From assembly GCA_947581855.1 (NCBI GenBank), contig CANPVZ010000006.1, forward strand, positions 62,001-126,000: DNA of 64,000 bases, in the 5' to 3' direction. Positions within the stretch are counted from its first letter, which is position 1, and every line of letters begins with the position of its first letter. Made by a program: the position numbers and the translations under genes. This document shows positions 41,773 through 52,226 of this stretch, piece by piece. The stretch is from an uncultured Phocaeicola sp. GTDB lineage: Bacteria; Bacteroidota; Bacteroidia; Bacteroidales; Bacteroidaceae. The notes beneath the pieces are model-generated. The model saw only the letters and a program-made list of their open reading frames with translations. It did no database searches and was not told where the DNA came from.

Positions 41773-42795
41773 ATGAGAACGATTCTATTTTTGTGCTTAT
41801 TGATTTTGCTTTGTGTATGCGAGGCATGTGGTCCCGAAATGAAAGAGAGTGTTAGTCTTTCGGAAGAATCAGTCGGAACGGATTCTTTGGAAGCTGTCCC
41901 TGTTGAGGCTGAAGTAAAAGATTTGACTTCCGATGATATTGAGATTATAAAGGAACTCCTATACGATAAATATACCCTTGAAGATACTTATCCTTATAAA
42001 GATACTACCCGACATTTTCAATGGGATAAAATAAAAGAGCGGCTTGCGTTGCTTGAAAATATCCAACGAGAACCTGCACGGTGGTGTGTGTTGCAAAACT
42101 ATAAAAACCGGAACGGGGAGGCTCCTTTAGTGAAGAAGTATACATGGGGTGCTTACAAACGGATTACCGATACGTTAGGTGTGGAGCGTTATCAGTCGGT
42201 TCCTCTTTTTTTATTAACCGATACATTGGTGGCAGAGCGTTATGGTAGTGATGGAGCATTGAGCCGTTGTTTGGGTGAAGAGGGTTCGTATGTAAAAGTA
42301 ACCCCGATATTTATCGGCGGTGAGTGGCTGGCTCCGAAACGTTACGTAAAGTTGCTTCCGGATACGGTATTCTTTGATAAGGCCATTATGGTAGACCGGC
42401 TCAACCAAAATATTGCTACGCTGGAGCGGAAAGAAGAAGCACTTTGGTTAGTACGTAGCATGAATCCTGCTACCACAGGACGACACCATCCTCCTTATGC
42501 GCAGGAAACTCCGTTAGGAATATTTGTTCTGCAAGAGAAGAAAGTGAAAATGATTTTTTTGAAAGACGGTTCTGCCGATACTGGAGGTTTTGCCCCATAT
42601 GCTAGCCGTTTTCATAACGGAGGATATATACACGGGGTACCTACGAATGCTCCTGCTACTTATTTGTTGGAGTACAGTCAGACGCTTGGAACGATCCCTC
42701 GTTCTCACATGTGTGTGCGTAATGCTACCTCGCATGCCAAGTTTATTTTCGACTGGGCTCCTGTTAATGAAACAATTATATTTGTTTTGGAATAA
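41773..42795 (+). CDS. L,D-transpeptidase (YkuD-type) lipoprotein
   Basis: Lipobox-like CVCEACGPE; ETPLGIFVLQEKK...FHNGGYIHGVPTNAP...RSHMCVRNATSHAKFIFDW. Confidence 0.8.
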   Translation: MRTILFLCLLILLCVCEACGPEMKESVSLSEESVGTDSLEAVPVEAEVKDLTSDDIEIIKELLYDKYTLEDTYPYKDTTRHFQWDKIKERLALLENIQREPARWCVLQNYKNRNGEAPLVKKYTWGAYKRITDTLGVERYQSVPLFLLTDTLVAERYGSDGALSRCLGEEGSYVKVTPIFIGGEWLAPKRYVKLLPDTVFFDKAIMVDRLNQNIATLERKEEALWLVRSMNPATTGRHHPPYAQETPLGIFVLQEKKVKMIFLKDGSADTGGFAPYASRFHNGGYIHGVPTNAPATYLLEYSQTLGTIPRSHMCVRNATSHAKFIFDWAPVNETIIFVLE

Positions 42796-42837
42796 AATTC
42801 TGTCTATTTTTGCGGCGTTTCTAGTTTAAAATCGGGT

Positions 42838-43557
42838 ATGCGGAAGTTTTTGCTCTTGTTATTGCTTTGTAGTTTTCCATTAAATCATCTGCCTGTACGG
42901 ACAATTCTCTCATTTGAGAAAAACATGCCTGTTGCATCGGAAGAGATGGATGGTTCTGCTTTGTTTCATGCCATGCGATTGGATGGAGTGGTAGGTTTTC
43001 TTGCATTCCGTCAGGCTGTGGAAGGTTATAATAAGATAGAACAGAAGAATAAACCTATCTTGACGCTTATTGATTTTACGAAACCTTCAACCGAAAAACG
43101 CCTTTTTGTTTTTGATATGGAGAAAAAAGAGCTTCTGTATTCTTCGTTGGTTTCTCACGGACGGAATAGCGGTGAAAACTTTGCCGTCTCTTTTTCTAAT
43201 AAGCAAGGTTCTTATAAAAGTTCTCTGGGCTTTTACCTTACAGGGAATACGTATGAAGGGAAAAACGGTTATTCGTTGCTTCTCGACGGGCTTGAAAAAG
43301 GCGTGAATGATAAAGCGCGTGAGAGGGCTATTGTGGTGCATGGCGCTGCATATGCCAACCCTTCCGTTATTGCTTCGGCCGGTCGGTTGGGGCGGAGTCT
43401 GGGATGTCCCGCTTTACCGCAAGCTGTGGCGAAACCTATTATCAATACAATTAAAGGAGGAAGTGTTTTGTTTATTTATGCCAATAATCAAGATTATATG
43501 GCAAAAACCTCTGTTCTTGCTCCTAATCGGAATCTTTCTTTTGTCGCTGCAGATTGA
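42838..43557 (+). CDS. Murein L,D-transpeptidase catalytic-domain family protein
   Basis: LYSSLVSHGRNSGENFAVSFSNKQGSYKSSLGFYLTG...IVVHGAAYANP...GRLGRSLGCPALP. Confidence 0.88.
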   Translation: MRKFLLLLLLCSFPLNHLPVRTILSFEKNMPVASEEMDGSALFHAMRLDGVVGFLAFRQAVEGYNKIEQKNKPILTLIDFTKPSTEKRLFVFDMEKKELLYSSLVSHGRNSGENFAVSFSNKQGSYKSSLGFYLTGNTYEGKNGYSLLLDGLEKGVNDKARERAIVVHGAAYANPSVIASAGRLGRSLGCPALPQAVAKPIINTIKGGSVLFIYANNQDYMAKTSVLAPNRNLSFVAAD

Positions 43558-43565
43558 TTGCGTTT

Positions 43566-44489
43566 TCAAGTGCGGTTGGAGGCGGATTCTTTTTTCCGGC
43601 GTTCATATTCCTCTTTGGTACGTTTCCAACGGTCATGGCTCCAAAGCCATAAATAGGGTGTTTGCTTTATCATTTGTTCCAGTTGCGTGGCGTAAAGGTC
43701 GGTTACCTCGAAATTTTTTAAAGACTCGGGATGCTCTGTGAGTTTTTTAAAGGTGCAATGATAATATCCTCGTTTAGGGCGGGTTACTTCAGCATAATAA
43801 ATTAAAGCGCCGAATTTCTTTCCCATCTGTTCGGTTCCGGTAAACATGGCAGTGTCCCGATGTAGGAACGGAGTGAAGTGGTGGATACTGCTCCATTTGG
43901 GCAACTGGTCTGATATGAAACCAATAATGGTTTTCTGCTGTGCTTTTTTTAGTTCGATGATACGCCGCAAAGTTACTTTCATGGGGATACATTCACCGCC
44001 GAACTGGCTGCGCAATTTTATAAAAAGGGCATCGAAAGCTTTGTTACTGAGCGGATGGTATATTTGCGCACACAATATGTCTTTAGGCGTCCAATAACCA
44101 AGGGAGGCAATCCATTCCCAATTTCCGTAATGACCTAAATACACGAAACACAATTCCTTGTTCTTTGTTTCCAGCTCATCGGTAATATCTTCAATGCCGT
44201 CGAAAGTCATGCGTTTCATCAGTTGTTTTTTCGGCATGGTAAATAATTTAATGGTCTCCATCAGGTAGTCGCAGAAGAACTGATAAAACTCTTTCTCTAT
44301 TTTGATAATTTCTTTGATATCTTTTTCGGGGAAGGACCCTATCAGGTTTTTCCGTACAATGGGACGGCGGTAACGGATGCAATAGTAAAGCGGATAGTAA
44401 AGTAAATCGGAAAAGAAATAAAGAACCCGCAACGGTAGCAAAGAAAGCAGGTACCAGAAACAGAATATTAAGAAATAGACAATTTTCAT
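43566..44489 (-). CDS. Lysophospholipid/lipid A acyltransferase (LpxL/HtrB-like)
   Basis: LCFVYLGHYGNWEWIASLGYWTP (HxxxxE/NWE region), IGFISDQLPKWSS, MFTGTEQMGKKFGALIYYAEVTRPKRGYY. Confidence 0.92.
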   Translation of the reverse strand: MKIVYFLIFCFWYLLSLLPLRVLYFFSDLLYYPLYYCIRYRRPIVRKNLIGSFPEKDIKEIIKIEKEFYQFFCDYLMETIKLFTMPKKQLMKRMTFDGIEDITDELETKNKELCFVYLGHYGNWEWIASLGYWTPKDILCAQIYHPLSNKAFDALFIKLRSQFGGECIPMKVTLRRIIELKKAQQKTIIGFISDQLPKWSSIHHFTPFLHRDTAMFTGTEQMGKKFGALIYYAEVTRPKRGYYHCTFKKLTEHPESLKNFEVTDLYATQLEQMIKQTPYLWLWSHDRWKRTKEEYERRKKESASNRT

Positions 44490-44492
44490 AAA

Positions 44493-45314
44493 TTATTTGT
44501 GTTTTATTCTTAGCCAGCCTTGCAGCTTATGCTTCAACCGGTTTCTTTTTTCAAAGATATCTAATTGCCGTACAATTTTATCGGTACAGTCTTTCGAAGG
44601 CCACTGGCGCAGTTCGGCATATTGTGATACTAAATAGGTAAGTACATCACGCCGATGGGTGGTTCTTTTCAGGTTCTCCAGGCACTCGTTTGGGGTAGGC
44701 TGCTTGAAAATGGAGCGGTTTGTATCGATAACACAGAAATGGTACTTTCCATCTTCTTCCTGATAATAGAGGATATTGCTCAGATTCAAATCTCCGTGCA
44801 GTATTCCTTTACTGTGCAGTTCCACGAAGAATGCAGCCAGACTATTGGCTAACGGATAATTGAACTCTTTCGTTTCATCTGCGGGATAGGTGGTTGCGAC
44901 ATTACTGAAAAGAGGATTTGAGAATTTGAGATTGAACTCTTCCACATCAAGCTGAACACTGGTAGGAGGATAACTGTAATAGAGCGAAATAAAGTATCCG
45001 GTCGTAAACAACCCTTTTTTGAATGTTTCGATGTAGGCAACTTCATGCGGTGTATCGATTCCTTTTTCCCGCAGTAGGGCTGCATAGTCGTAAGCCCGTG
45101 CCATTTTTGAACGTTTAAAATAAGTATAGGCTACCCGTTGTATAATGTTGGGATGCTTGTATCTTTTTACAACCAGATTCGTGCCGTTCACCTGATATTG
45201 CTTCACTACATTACGCCCTTTGTACAAAAGCGTGCCTTCCGATTCGAACGTATGAGGCAAGTTGTAAATGAAACTTGTTAGATATTGATATGTTGGGTGA
45301 ATGACAACTTTCAT
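44493..45314 (-). CDS. Lipopolysaccharide kinase (InaA/Kdo kinase family)
   Basis: NLVVKRYKHPNIIQRVAYTYFKRSKMARAYDYAALLREKGIDTP...LHSKGILHGDLNLSNILY...FCVIDTNRS. Confidence 0.88.
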   Translation of the reverse strand: MKVVIHPTYQYLTSFIYNLPHTFESEGTLLYKGRNVVKQYQVNGTNLVVKRYKHPNIIQRVAYTYFKRSKMARAYDYAALLREKGIDTPHEVAYIETFKKGLFTTGYFISLYYSYPPTSVQLDVEEFNLKFSNPLFSNVATTYPADETKEFNYPLANSLAAFFVELHSKGILHGDLNLSNILYYQEEDGKYHFCVIDTNRSIFKQPTPNECLENLKRTTHRRDVLTYLVSQYAELRQWPSKDCTDKIVRQLDIFEKRNRLKHKLQGWLRIKHK

Positions 45315-45326
45315 AATCGTTTAATT

Positions 45327-46376
45327 TTAATTGAGATACTTCTTTAGATGCTCTACGATGACTTCCGGTTTTATACTGCTCATGCATGGGCAATATTCCT
45401 GTGGCTTGACTTTGATGCAGGGCTTATTTCCATAGATGGAACAAGGTCTGCATGGCAAATCTGTTTGTATGGCATCTTCCGTTTTCTGGTTCCATCCCAT
45501 AAACCCGGCGTACGGATGAGTGGCTCCCCAAACGGACACTACGGGAGTATTAACCAATGAAGCAAGGTGCATGTTGGCGGAATCCATGGAAAGCATTACG
45601 TCCAAATGGTTCATAAGAATAAGTTCTTCGTCCATTTTCAATTTTCCTATCATTGAAACAGTTGTACGGGGACACATGTTTTGCCATCTTTTCGCTATTT
45701 CCAACTGTTTCTCGCCTGCACCGAATATAAATATCCGAGTATCAGGAAATTTATCGAGCATCTTTATTACCTTTTCTTGTAATTCATAGGGATATACTTT
45801 TCCGTAATGTGCTGCAAAAGGCGCTATACCTATCCATTTGCTGTTTCCTTTTTCTCCGGTAATTTCGATAATCCGGGACAAATCGCTTTTTCCCTCGGGG
45901 AAGATGGAAGTGAAATGCGAAGAAATGCGGATGCCTAGCCGTTCCAACACTTCTGCGTAACGTTGGAAAGAGGTTTTTTGCTGCTTCATTATTTTGTGCC
46001 GTTCTCTTGTCAGCTGTTTTTTCCCTTTTCTTCCTTTAAGGATGTGGGCGACTCGAGTGCCGGATAGCATAAAACGGTATCGTAAATATTTGCTGCGCAA
46101 TACGTCATGAAAATCGGCTACAGCATCGAAGTTTTCGTTCTTTAATTCGTTGAAAAGCTTGTTGAGGCCTTTAATACCCCGATAGGATTCCTTTTTTAAG
46201 TCTACTCCTCTGAATTCTACATTCGCCGGCATACGGGAAAACAGAGGTTTAAGAAACTCACGGCTCAGTACGGTAATCCGAAGCTGCGGATTGTCTACAG
46301 CACAAGCATAAATGACGGGAATCGTCATTGCTACATCGCCAATAGCGGAGAATCGTATTATTAATAGCCTTTTCAA
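45327..46376 (-). CDS. Glycosyltransferase family 9 (heptosyltransferase-like)
   Basis: LLIIRFSAIGDVAMTIPVIYA...IFIFGAGEKQLEIA...VMLSMDSANMHLASLVNTPVVSVWGATHP. Confidence 0.94.
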   Translation of the reverse strand: MKRLLIIRFSAIGDVAMTIPVIYACAVDNPQLRITVLSREFLKPLFSRMPANVEFRGVDLKKESYRGIKGLNKLFNELKNENFDAVADFHDVLRSKYLRYRFMLSGTRVAHILKGRKGKKQLTRERHKIMKQQKTSFQRYAEVLERLGIRISSHFTSIFPEGKSDLSRIIEITGEKGNSKWIGIAPFAAHYGKVYPYELQEKVIKMLDKFPDTRIFIFGAGEKQLEIAKRWQNMCPRTTVSMIGKLKMDEELILMNHLDVMLSMDSANMHLASLVNTPVVSVWGATHPYAGFMGWNQKTEDAIQTDLPCRPCSIYGNKPCIKVKPQEYCPCMSSIKPEVIVEHLKKYLN

Positions 46377-46390
46377 ATGATAAGCGGTTT

Positions 46391-46996
46391 TTATTTTTTA
46401 CCGTAAAGAACAGGATTCAATGTGGGGTCGTTATACATTTTCATTTGTTTATACACCTTCATGTATTTGCGTCCGGCTTCGATATCGGTTATTAATTGAT
46501 CGATGGCGGACGAAAGGTCTTTTTGTTGTTCCAGCAACACATTCAGTTTATTTTCGCATTGGGAATGATGCTCGGCTGTCGTATCTGTGCGTTCCACTTC
46601 CTGGCGCATATGATAAATCTTCAGAGCCAGAATTGAAAGGCGGTCGATAGCCCATGCCGGACTTTCCGTGTTGATGGTTGCGTGGGGTAACACCTTTACA
46701 TCCTTATATTTGTCCAAAAAATAGCTGTCTATGAGCTCTACAAGATCCGTACGGTCTTGATTGCTTTTGTCTATGCGGCGTTTTAGCGTAAGAGCCTCTG
46801 CCGGGTCGATATTCGGGTCGCGGATAATATCCTCAAAATGCCATTGCACCGTGTCAATCCAGTTTTTCAGATAGAGATAGTACTCGATGCTTTTTAACTC
46901 GAATGGATTTTGTATAGGCGTATCCACATTGTCCGTTACGTGATAATCATGGATTGATTGTACGAAAATCGGGTTGCAAAGTTCGGTAAATGTCAT
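46391..46996 (-). CDS. DUF4254 family protein
   Basis: Helical ~200 aa protein with LEQQKDLSSAIDQLITDIEAGRKYMKVYKQMKMYNDPTLNPVLYG, next to GT9. Confidence 0.8.
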   Translation of the reverse strand: MTFTELCNPIFVQSIHDYHVTDNVDTPIQNPFELKSIEYYLYLKNWIDTVQWHFEDIIRDPNIDPAEALTLKRRIDKSNQDRTDLVELIDSYFLDKYKDVKVLPHATINTESPAWAIDRLSILALKIYHMRQEVERTDTTAEHHSQCENKLNVLLEQQKDLSSAIDQLITDIEAGRKYMKVYKQMKMYNDPTLNPVLYGKK

Positions 46997-47113
46997 GTCT
47001 TTTGTTCTGTTTAAAAATTATAATTTACAAACATAGCTAAACTTTTCGGAATCGACAATATTTATATGGTAAAAGTATATATCTTTGCCAAGAATTAAGC
47101 TTATAGAAGTGCT

Positions 47114-48154
47114 ATGCGGGTTATTGCAGACAGTAAAATTCCCTATATGAAAGGGGTGATAGAAAACCTTGCTGATGAGGTGGTGTATGCGGAAGGTAAA
47201 GATTTTTCGCCGTCGTTGGTGAAAGATGCCGATGCTTTGATTATTCGTACGCGTACCTATTGCGACCGTTCCTTGCTGGAAGGAAGCCGGGTGAAGTTTA
47301 TTGCTACGGCTACTATCGGCTTCGACCATATTGATACGGAGTATTGCCGGCAGGCAGGTATCGTTTGGTGTAACGCTCCGGGGTGTAATGCCGGTTCAGT
47401 GGCTCAATATGTCTGTTCTTCGTTGTTGCTATTGGAGAGAGATAAACATCTTTCTCTTCAAAATTCCTCTCTCGGCGTGGTGGGAGTCGGACATGTCGGG
47501 AGCAAAGTGGTAGAAGTGGGCAGGCGTTTGGGAATGAAAGTATTGCAGTGCGACCCTCCACGGGCGGCGAAGGGAGAACAGGGATTTTTGCCGTTGGAAG
47601 TCTTGAAAGAGGCTTGTGATGTACTGACTTTTCATACACCTCTCACTCGTACGGGAGCCTGTCCTACTTTTCATCTGGCAGATGAAGCTTTCTTCGCTTC
47701 GTTGAAGAAAAGCCCTTATCTTATCAATACTTCCCGTGGTGAAGTGGTGGATAATCTTGCTTTGCACGAAGCGTTGCGGCGTGGCATAGTGCGGGATGCT
47801 ATTGTGGATGTATGGGAGAATGAGCCGGATATTAACCGGGAATTGTTGAAACAGGTGATGATAGGTACTCCCCATATTGCAGGTTATTCGGCGGATGGAA
47901 AAGCAAATGCTACCCGTATGGCATTGGATGCTTTTTGTCGTTTCTTCCATCTTGAAGCGGATTATCGGATTATGCCTCCACCACCTTCCCAGCCTGTGCT
48001 ACGGGTAAGGAATGAAGCCGAAGCGCAATTGATTAGTTACAATCCTTATACAGACAGTAGAGCGTTGAAAGCACATCCCGAGCAATTTGAATATTTGCGG
48101 GGGCATTATCCGTTGCGGCGTGAACTGGGAGCTTATACATTAATAATGGGATGA
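47114..48154 (+). CDS. pdxB: 4-phosphoerythronate dehydrogenase
   Basis: MRVIADSKIPYMKGVIENLADEVVYAEGKDFSPSLVKDADALIIRTRTYCDRSLLEGSRVKFIATATIGFDHIDTEYC; GVVGVGHVGSKV. Confidence 0.95.
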   Translation: MRVIADSKIPYMKGVIENLADEVVYAEGKDFSPSLVKDADALIIRTRTYCDRSLLEGSRVKFIATATIGFDHIDTEYCRQAGIVWCNAPGCNAGSVAQYVCSSLLLLERDKHLSLQNSSLGVVGVGHVGSKVVEVGRRLGMKVLQCDPPRAAKGEQGFLPLEVLKEACDVLTFHTPLTRTGACPTFHLADEAFFASLKKSPYLINTSRGEVVDNLALHEALRRGIVRDAIVDVWENEPDINRELLKQVMIGTPHIAGYSADGKANATRMALDAFCRFFHLEADYRIMPPPPSQPVLRVRNEAEAQLISYNPYTDSRALKAHPEQFEYLRGHYPLRRELGAYTLIMG

Positions 48155-48288
48155 GCCGGGCCGGTTCGTCTTTTTGTCTGTCGATGTAGCAATTTAAAAG
48201 GAAACAGGCATATCGGCTTCTTAATCTTGATAAAACAGAGTGGAGTCGGAGTGCGAATTATCAAACGAAACGATACTTCTTTAGTAAC

Positions 48289-48378
48289 CTTACCACGTGG
48301 ATAGCGCAACGTGCCAACGTAGACAGCGCAACCTCGCAATGTGGACGGCTCTCTACCTTACAACGTAGACAGCGCAAC
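48289..48378. repeat. 22-bp-period tandem array, family D
   Basis: CTTACCACGTGGATAGCGCAAC / GTGCCAACGTAGACAGCGCAAC / CTCGCAATGTGGACGGCTCTCTAC / CTTACAACGTAGACAGCGCAAC; starts 48289, 48311, 48333, 48357. Confidence 0.88.
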
Positions 48379-48716
48379 CTCAACTGGTTAATAATCAATG
48401 GTCTGTTCTTATATAAAGTTTCTCCTGCAACTCTGTCGGTTGGTGAAGATAAGCATAGGTAGTCCACACTTTAAATTATTTGAAACATACGGATATTTGG
48501 AACTTATCTGTTCTTTAGGTGACTGAAAATGCAACTCCTTTAACTTCCGAAGAAGAGGAGGAGTCTTTTGAAGAAGGTATGTATCGGCAGCTTTTTTTGT
48601 TAGTTAATCGTTTACCAGACCGTTTATATATGTGCAAAGCGCAGATTTCTGCAATTCAATACTTCGTCTGCAAAAACCTGCGCCAATCAGCGTGTTAGCT
48701 GAGTATCATTTATTAC

Positions 48717-49802
48717 TTATTTGATGGAAATAAGCTCAATAGGTTGCTCTTTAACTTTATCGAGAGGTGCGGAATGATACTTAATATGTTTGAAGTCGAT
48801 TCTTTTCAGATCGATACAACGAATGGTGCTGTTGTACATGGTGCGATAATAAATCATACGGTTGGTCAAGTCTGTGGAGATGGTCCATTGGGTTGCGCTG
48901 GGTAACGATGCGGGAGCTTCTCCTTGTGGAAATTCAATGCCAGGAGGAATATCGAAATTGTTCAATATTTGTAAACTCTGTAATACGGTTTCCCGGGCGG
49001 TTGCCTGTTGGGGAGCGGTGGTCTGGTAGAAGGCGGCGCGTACGAAACGTGACGGAGGAGTTACGTCACCCGGAATACCTAAAAGTCCGCTACCTGCACC
49101 AAAGGAAGAAAGTTGTATATTGCCGAACGGATGCGCTTCTGTAGTACCGGGATATAAGTTAACGTAATTGTTGAGATTGGTCAGTTGCCATATAAACCCC
49201 GGTGCGTTCGTTAATACACCCAATTTGTTCTCGTAAAAATGCGGTATGCCTTCTATGATTTCCAACACCAGTTGATGACCGCTGCTATCGGACATGCGCC
49301 AATGAACGGTTGATGCTTTCGGTTCGATATTTACAACATGAATTTTCGGAAGTGCTTCTTTTATTTCGTCTACCGTTTTAAAGTTTCCCAATATCCACGA
49401 AACCAGTTGGAAATCGGATATGGTTGACGCCTTCTCCGAAGGATTATATTCTTCGTATTGTCCGTATTTGGGAAAGTAAAATAGTCCGGCGCAGAGTCCG
49501 GCTTCGTTTAGTCCATCGGCTATAAATTCCTCTTGTTCCACGCTTAATCCCACATATCCGTACCGTGCGGTAAATTCCATTCCCGAACGAGTCCCATCCG
49601 GCAAGATAGAGGTTTGCTTATATCCGCGTGGCACGATAACGTACCGGCTGTTTAGGTTATCGCCTGCCCATTCGATGGTACGTGCCAGAATGTGCGCTCC
49701 GTCTTGCGATTTTAATGTAATTCCTGTGCACGCTTCCATAGGTTGTGACAATAAGATGAAAGCATTTATTGCAATTAGGAAAGAAAACAATCTTTTAATC
49801 AT
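48717..49802 (-). CDS. Choloylglycine hydrolase (linear amide C-N hydrolase) family protein
   Basis: Signal peptide then CTGITLKSQDGAHILARTIEWAGDNLNSRYVIVPRG (N-terminal nucleophile Cys), GLNEAGLCAGLFYFP. Confidence 0.9.
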   Translation of the reverse strand: MIKRLFSFLIAINAFILLSQPMEACTGITLKSQDGAHILARTIEWAGDNLNSRYVIVPRGYKQTSILPDGTRSGMEFTARYGYVGLSVEQEEFIADGLNEAGLCAGLFYFPKYGQYEEYNPSEKASTISDFQLVSWILGNFKTVDEIKEALPKIHVVNIEPKASTVHWRMSDSSGHQLVLEIIEGIPHFYENKLGVLTNAPGFIWQLTNLNNYVNLYPGTTEAHPFGNIQLSSFGAGSGLLGIPGDVTPPSRFVRAAFYQTTAPQQATARETVLQSLQILNNFDIPPGIEFPQGEAPASLPSATQWTISTDLTNRMIYYRTMYNSTIRCIDLKRIDFKHIKYHSAPLDKVKEQPIELISIK

Positions 49803-49984
49803 AATGGCTTTTTCTTTTATAAACATTCAGGTAGAAAAAAGGTTCGTCTTTCCTTTTATGGAATATGGAAAAGAGTTGTAACTTCGCTCGGAATGGCTGA
49901 CGACTCTTGTCTATACAACAAATACGGGTGCTCACAGAAGCTACGAAGTCCGGAGGGTATTCGTAAGCGTATCTACAGGTACCT

Positions 49985-50557
49985 CTAGGATAATAGCGAT
50001 TCTATTACCTGCGGGTAATACTCGTACTCCAGAGCGTGTACCTTGGAGGCTATCTCTTCCGGCGTATCATCGGGCTGTATCGGACAAGTGACCTGGGATA
50101 TAATTTCCCCTTTGTCGTATTCCTTATTAATATAATGTATGGTGATGCCTGTTTCTGTTTCCCCGGCAGCTGCCACCGCTTCGTGTACACGATTCCCGTA
50201 CATGCCTTTCCCACCGTATTTGGGCAACAGGGCAGGATGAATATTGACTATACGGCGTGGATAGGCCTCCAGCAAGCTGTCGGGTACTTTTAATAGGAAT
50301 CCGGCCAATACGATCAAGTCGATTTCGTTACTTTGGAGCAAAGACAAAATTTCCTCTCCTTTTTCCCAATCATTTTTCGGAATATAACGACAAGGTATGT
50401 TCAATCTTTTTGCCCGTTCCAACACCTGAGCTTCTTTTTTGTTTGAAAGAACCAATTTAATTTTAATAGAGGCCGACTTCTTTTTTTCAAAATATCGAAT
50501 GATATTTTCGGCATTTGTGCCTGTACCGGAAGCGAAGATAACGATGTTTTTGCCCAT
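49985..50557 (-). CDS. purN: Phosphoribosylglycinamide formyltransferase
   Basis: KNIVIFASGTGTNAENIIRYF...DLIVLAGFLLKVPDSLLEAYPRRIVNIHPALLPKYGGKGMYG. Confidence 0.95.
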   Translation of the reverse strand: MGKNIVIFASGTGTNAENIIRYFEKKKSASIKIKLVLSNKKEAQVLERAKRLNIPCRYIPKNDWEKGEEILSLLQSNEIDLIVLAGFLLKVPDSLLEAYPRRIVNIHPALLPKYGGKGMYGNRVHEAVAAAGETETGITIHYINKEYDKGEIISQVTCPIQPDDTPEEIASKVHALEYEYYPQVIESLLS

Positions 50558-50707
50558 AATTTGCTGCTTTTGTGCACATATTATCGAAAAATGTGCAAAA
50601 TAATTGCATTTATTTAATCAAATATTTGCTCGTAACGATAAATATTTATTTCTTTGCACCGCAAAATTATAGAAATAAAACAAATTATTAATTAAAAACT
50701 TAAAATT

Positions 50708-50944
50708 ATGTCTGAAATTGCATCAAGAGTAAAGGCGATTATCGTTGATAAATTAGGTGTAGAAGAATCAGAAGTTACAAACGAAGCAAGCTTCACTAAC
50801 GATCTTGGAGCAGATTCATTGGATACAGTTGAGTTGATTATGGAATTTGAAAAAGAATTCGGTATTTCAATTCCTGACGATCAAGCAGAAAAAATTGCCA
50901 CTGTAGGCGACGCTGTATCTTATATCGAAGCTAACGCTAAGTAA
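50708..50944 (+). CDS. acpP: Acyl carrier protein
   Basis: [74 protein letters not shown]. Confidence 0.98.
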   Translation: MSEIASRVKAIIVDKLGVEESEVTNEASFTNDLGADSLDTVELIMEFEKEFGISIPDDQAEKIATVGDAVSYIEANAK

Positions 50945-50960
50945 ATCCCATTTCATAAGT

Positions 50961-52223
50961 ATGGAATTAAAAAGAGTTGTAGTAACAGGTCTTGGTGCAT
51001 TGACCCCCGTCGGCAATACTGTTTCTGAAACATGGAACAATTTGGTGAATGGAGTAAGTGGGGCAGGACCTATTACTCATTTCGACGCTTCACAGTTTAA
51101 AACCCAGTTTGCTTGTGAGGTAAAGAACTTCAATGCTTCCGATTTTATCGATCGCAAAGAAGCTCGCAAGATGGATTTGTACACCCAATATGCTGTTGTG
51201 GCAGCTAAAGAGGCTGTAACAGATTCGGGCCTGGACGTCGAGAAGGAAGATTTGAACAGGATTGGAGTGATTTTTGGAGTCGGTATCGGAGGTATGTCAA
51301 CTTTCGAAGAAGAGACAGGCAATTATGCTCTTCATAAAGATATGGGCCCAAGATATAATCCTTTCTTTATACCGAAGATGATTGCTGATATTTGTGCCGG
51401 ACAGATTTCTATTATGTACGGTTTTCATGGTCCTAACTATGTGACCTCTTCAGCATGTGCGTCTTCTTCCAATGCTATTGCTGATGCGTTCAACTTAATT
51501 CGCTTAGGTAAAGCAAACGCCATTGTTACAGGTGGTGCCGAGGCTGCTATATTCCCTTGTGGAGTGGGTGGTTTCAATGCTATGCATGCTTTGTCTACCC
51601 GTAATGACGCACCGCAGAAAGCAAGCCGTCCGTTCAGTGCAAGCCGTGATGGTTTCGTGATGGCCGAAGGAGCCGGTTGTTTAATTCTTGAAGAATTGGA
51701 ACATGCCAAAGCACGTGGCGCTAAGATTTACGCCGAAGTGGCGGGTGTGGGTATGAGTGCTGACGCTCATCACCTTACTGCTTCTCACCCGGAAGGATTA
51801 GGCGCCAAATTAGTGATGACGAATGCATTGGAAGACGCTGAAATGAAACCTGAGGATATTGATTACATCAATGTTCACGGAACTTCTACTCCGGTTGGAG
51901 ATATCTCAGAATGTAAAGCTATTAAGGCCTTGTTTGGCGATCACGCTTACAAACTTAATATCAGTTCAACTAAATCTATGACCGGTCACCTTTTGGGAGC
52001 TGCCGGTGCGGTAGAAGCACTGGCTTGTGTTCTATCTGTTAAGAATGATATTGTTCCTCCGACAATTAACCATGAAGAGGGCGATAATGACGAAAACATC
52101 GACTATAATTTGAACTTTACGTTTAATAAAGCTCAAAAACGTGTTGTTAACGCTGCGCTTTCCAATACATTTGGTTTTGGTGGACACAATGCATGTGTAA
52201 TCGTTAAGAAATACGCTGAATAA
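50961..52223 (+). CDS. fabF: Beta-ketoacyl-ACP synthase II
   Basis: KRVVVTGLGALTPVGNTVSETWNNLVNG...TSSACASSSNAIADAF...GTSTPVGDISECKAI...STKSMTGHLLGAAG. Confidence 0.97.
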   Translation: MELKRVVVTGLGALTPVGNTVSETWNNLVNGVSGAGPITHFDASQFKTQFACEVKNFNASDFIDRKEARKMDLYTQYAVVAAKEAVTDSGLDVEKEDLNRIGVIFGVGIGGMSTFEEETGNYALHKDMGPRYNPFFIPKMIADICAGQISIMYGFHGPNYVTSSACASSSNAIADAFNLIRLGKANAIVTGGAEAAIFPCGVGGFNAMHALSTRNDAPQKASRPFSASRDGFVMAEGAGCLILEELEHAKARGAKIYAEVAGVGMSADAHHLTASHPEGLGAKLVMTNALEDAEMKPEDIDYINVHGTSTPVGDISECKAIKALFGDHAYKLNISSTKSMTGHLLGAAGAVEALACVLSVKNDIVPPTINHEEGDNDENIDYNLNFTFNKAQKRVVNAALSNTFGFGGHNACVIVKKYAE

Positions 52224-52226
52224 GCT

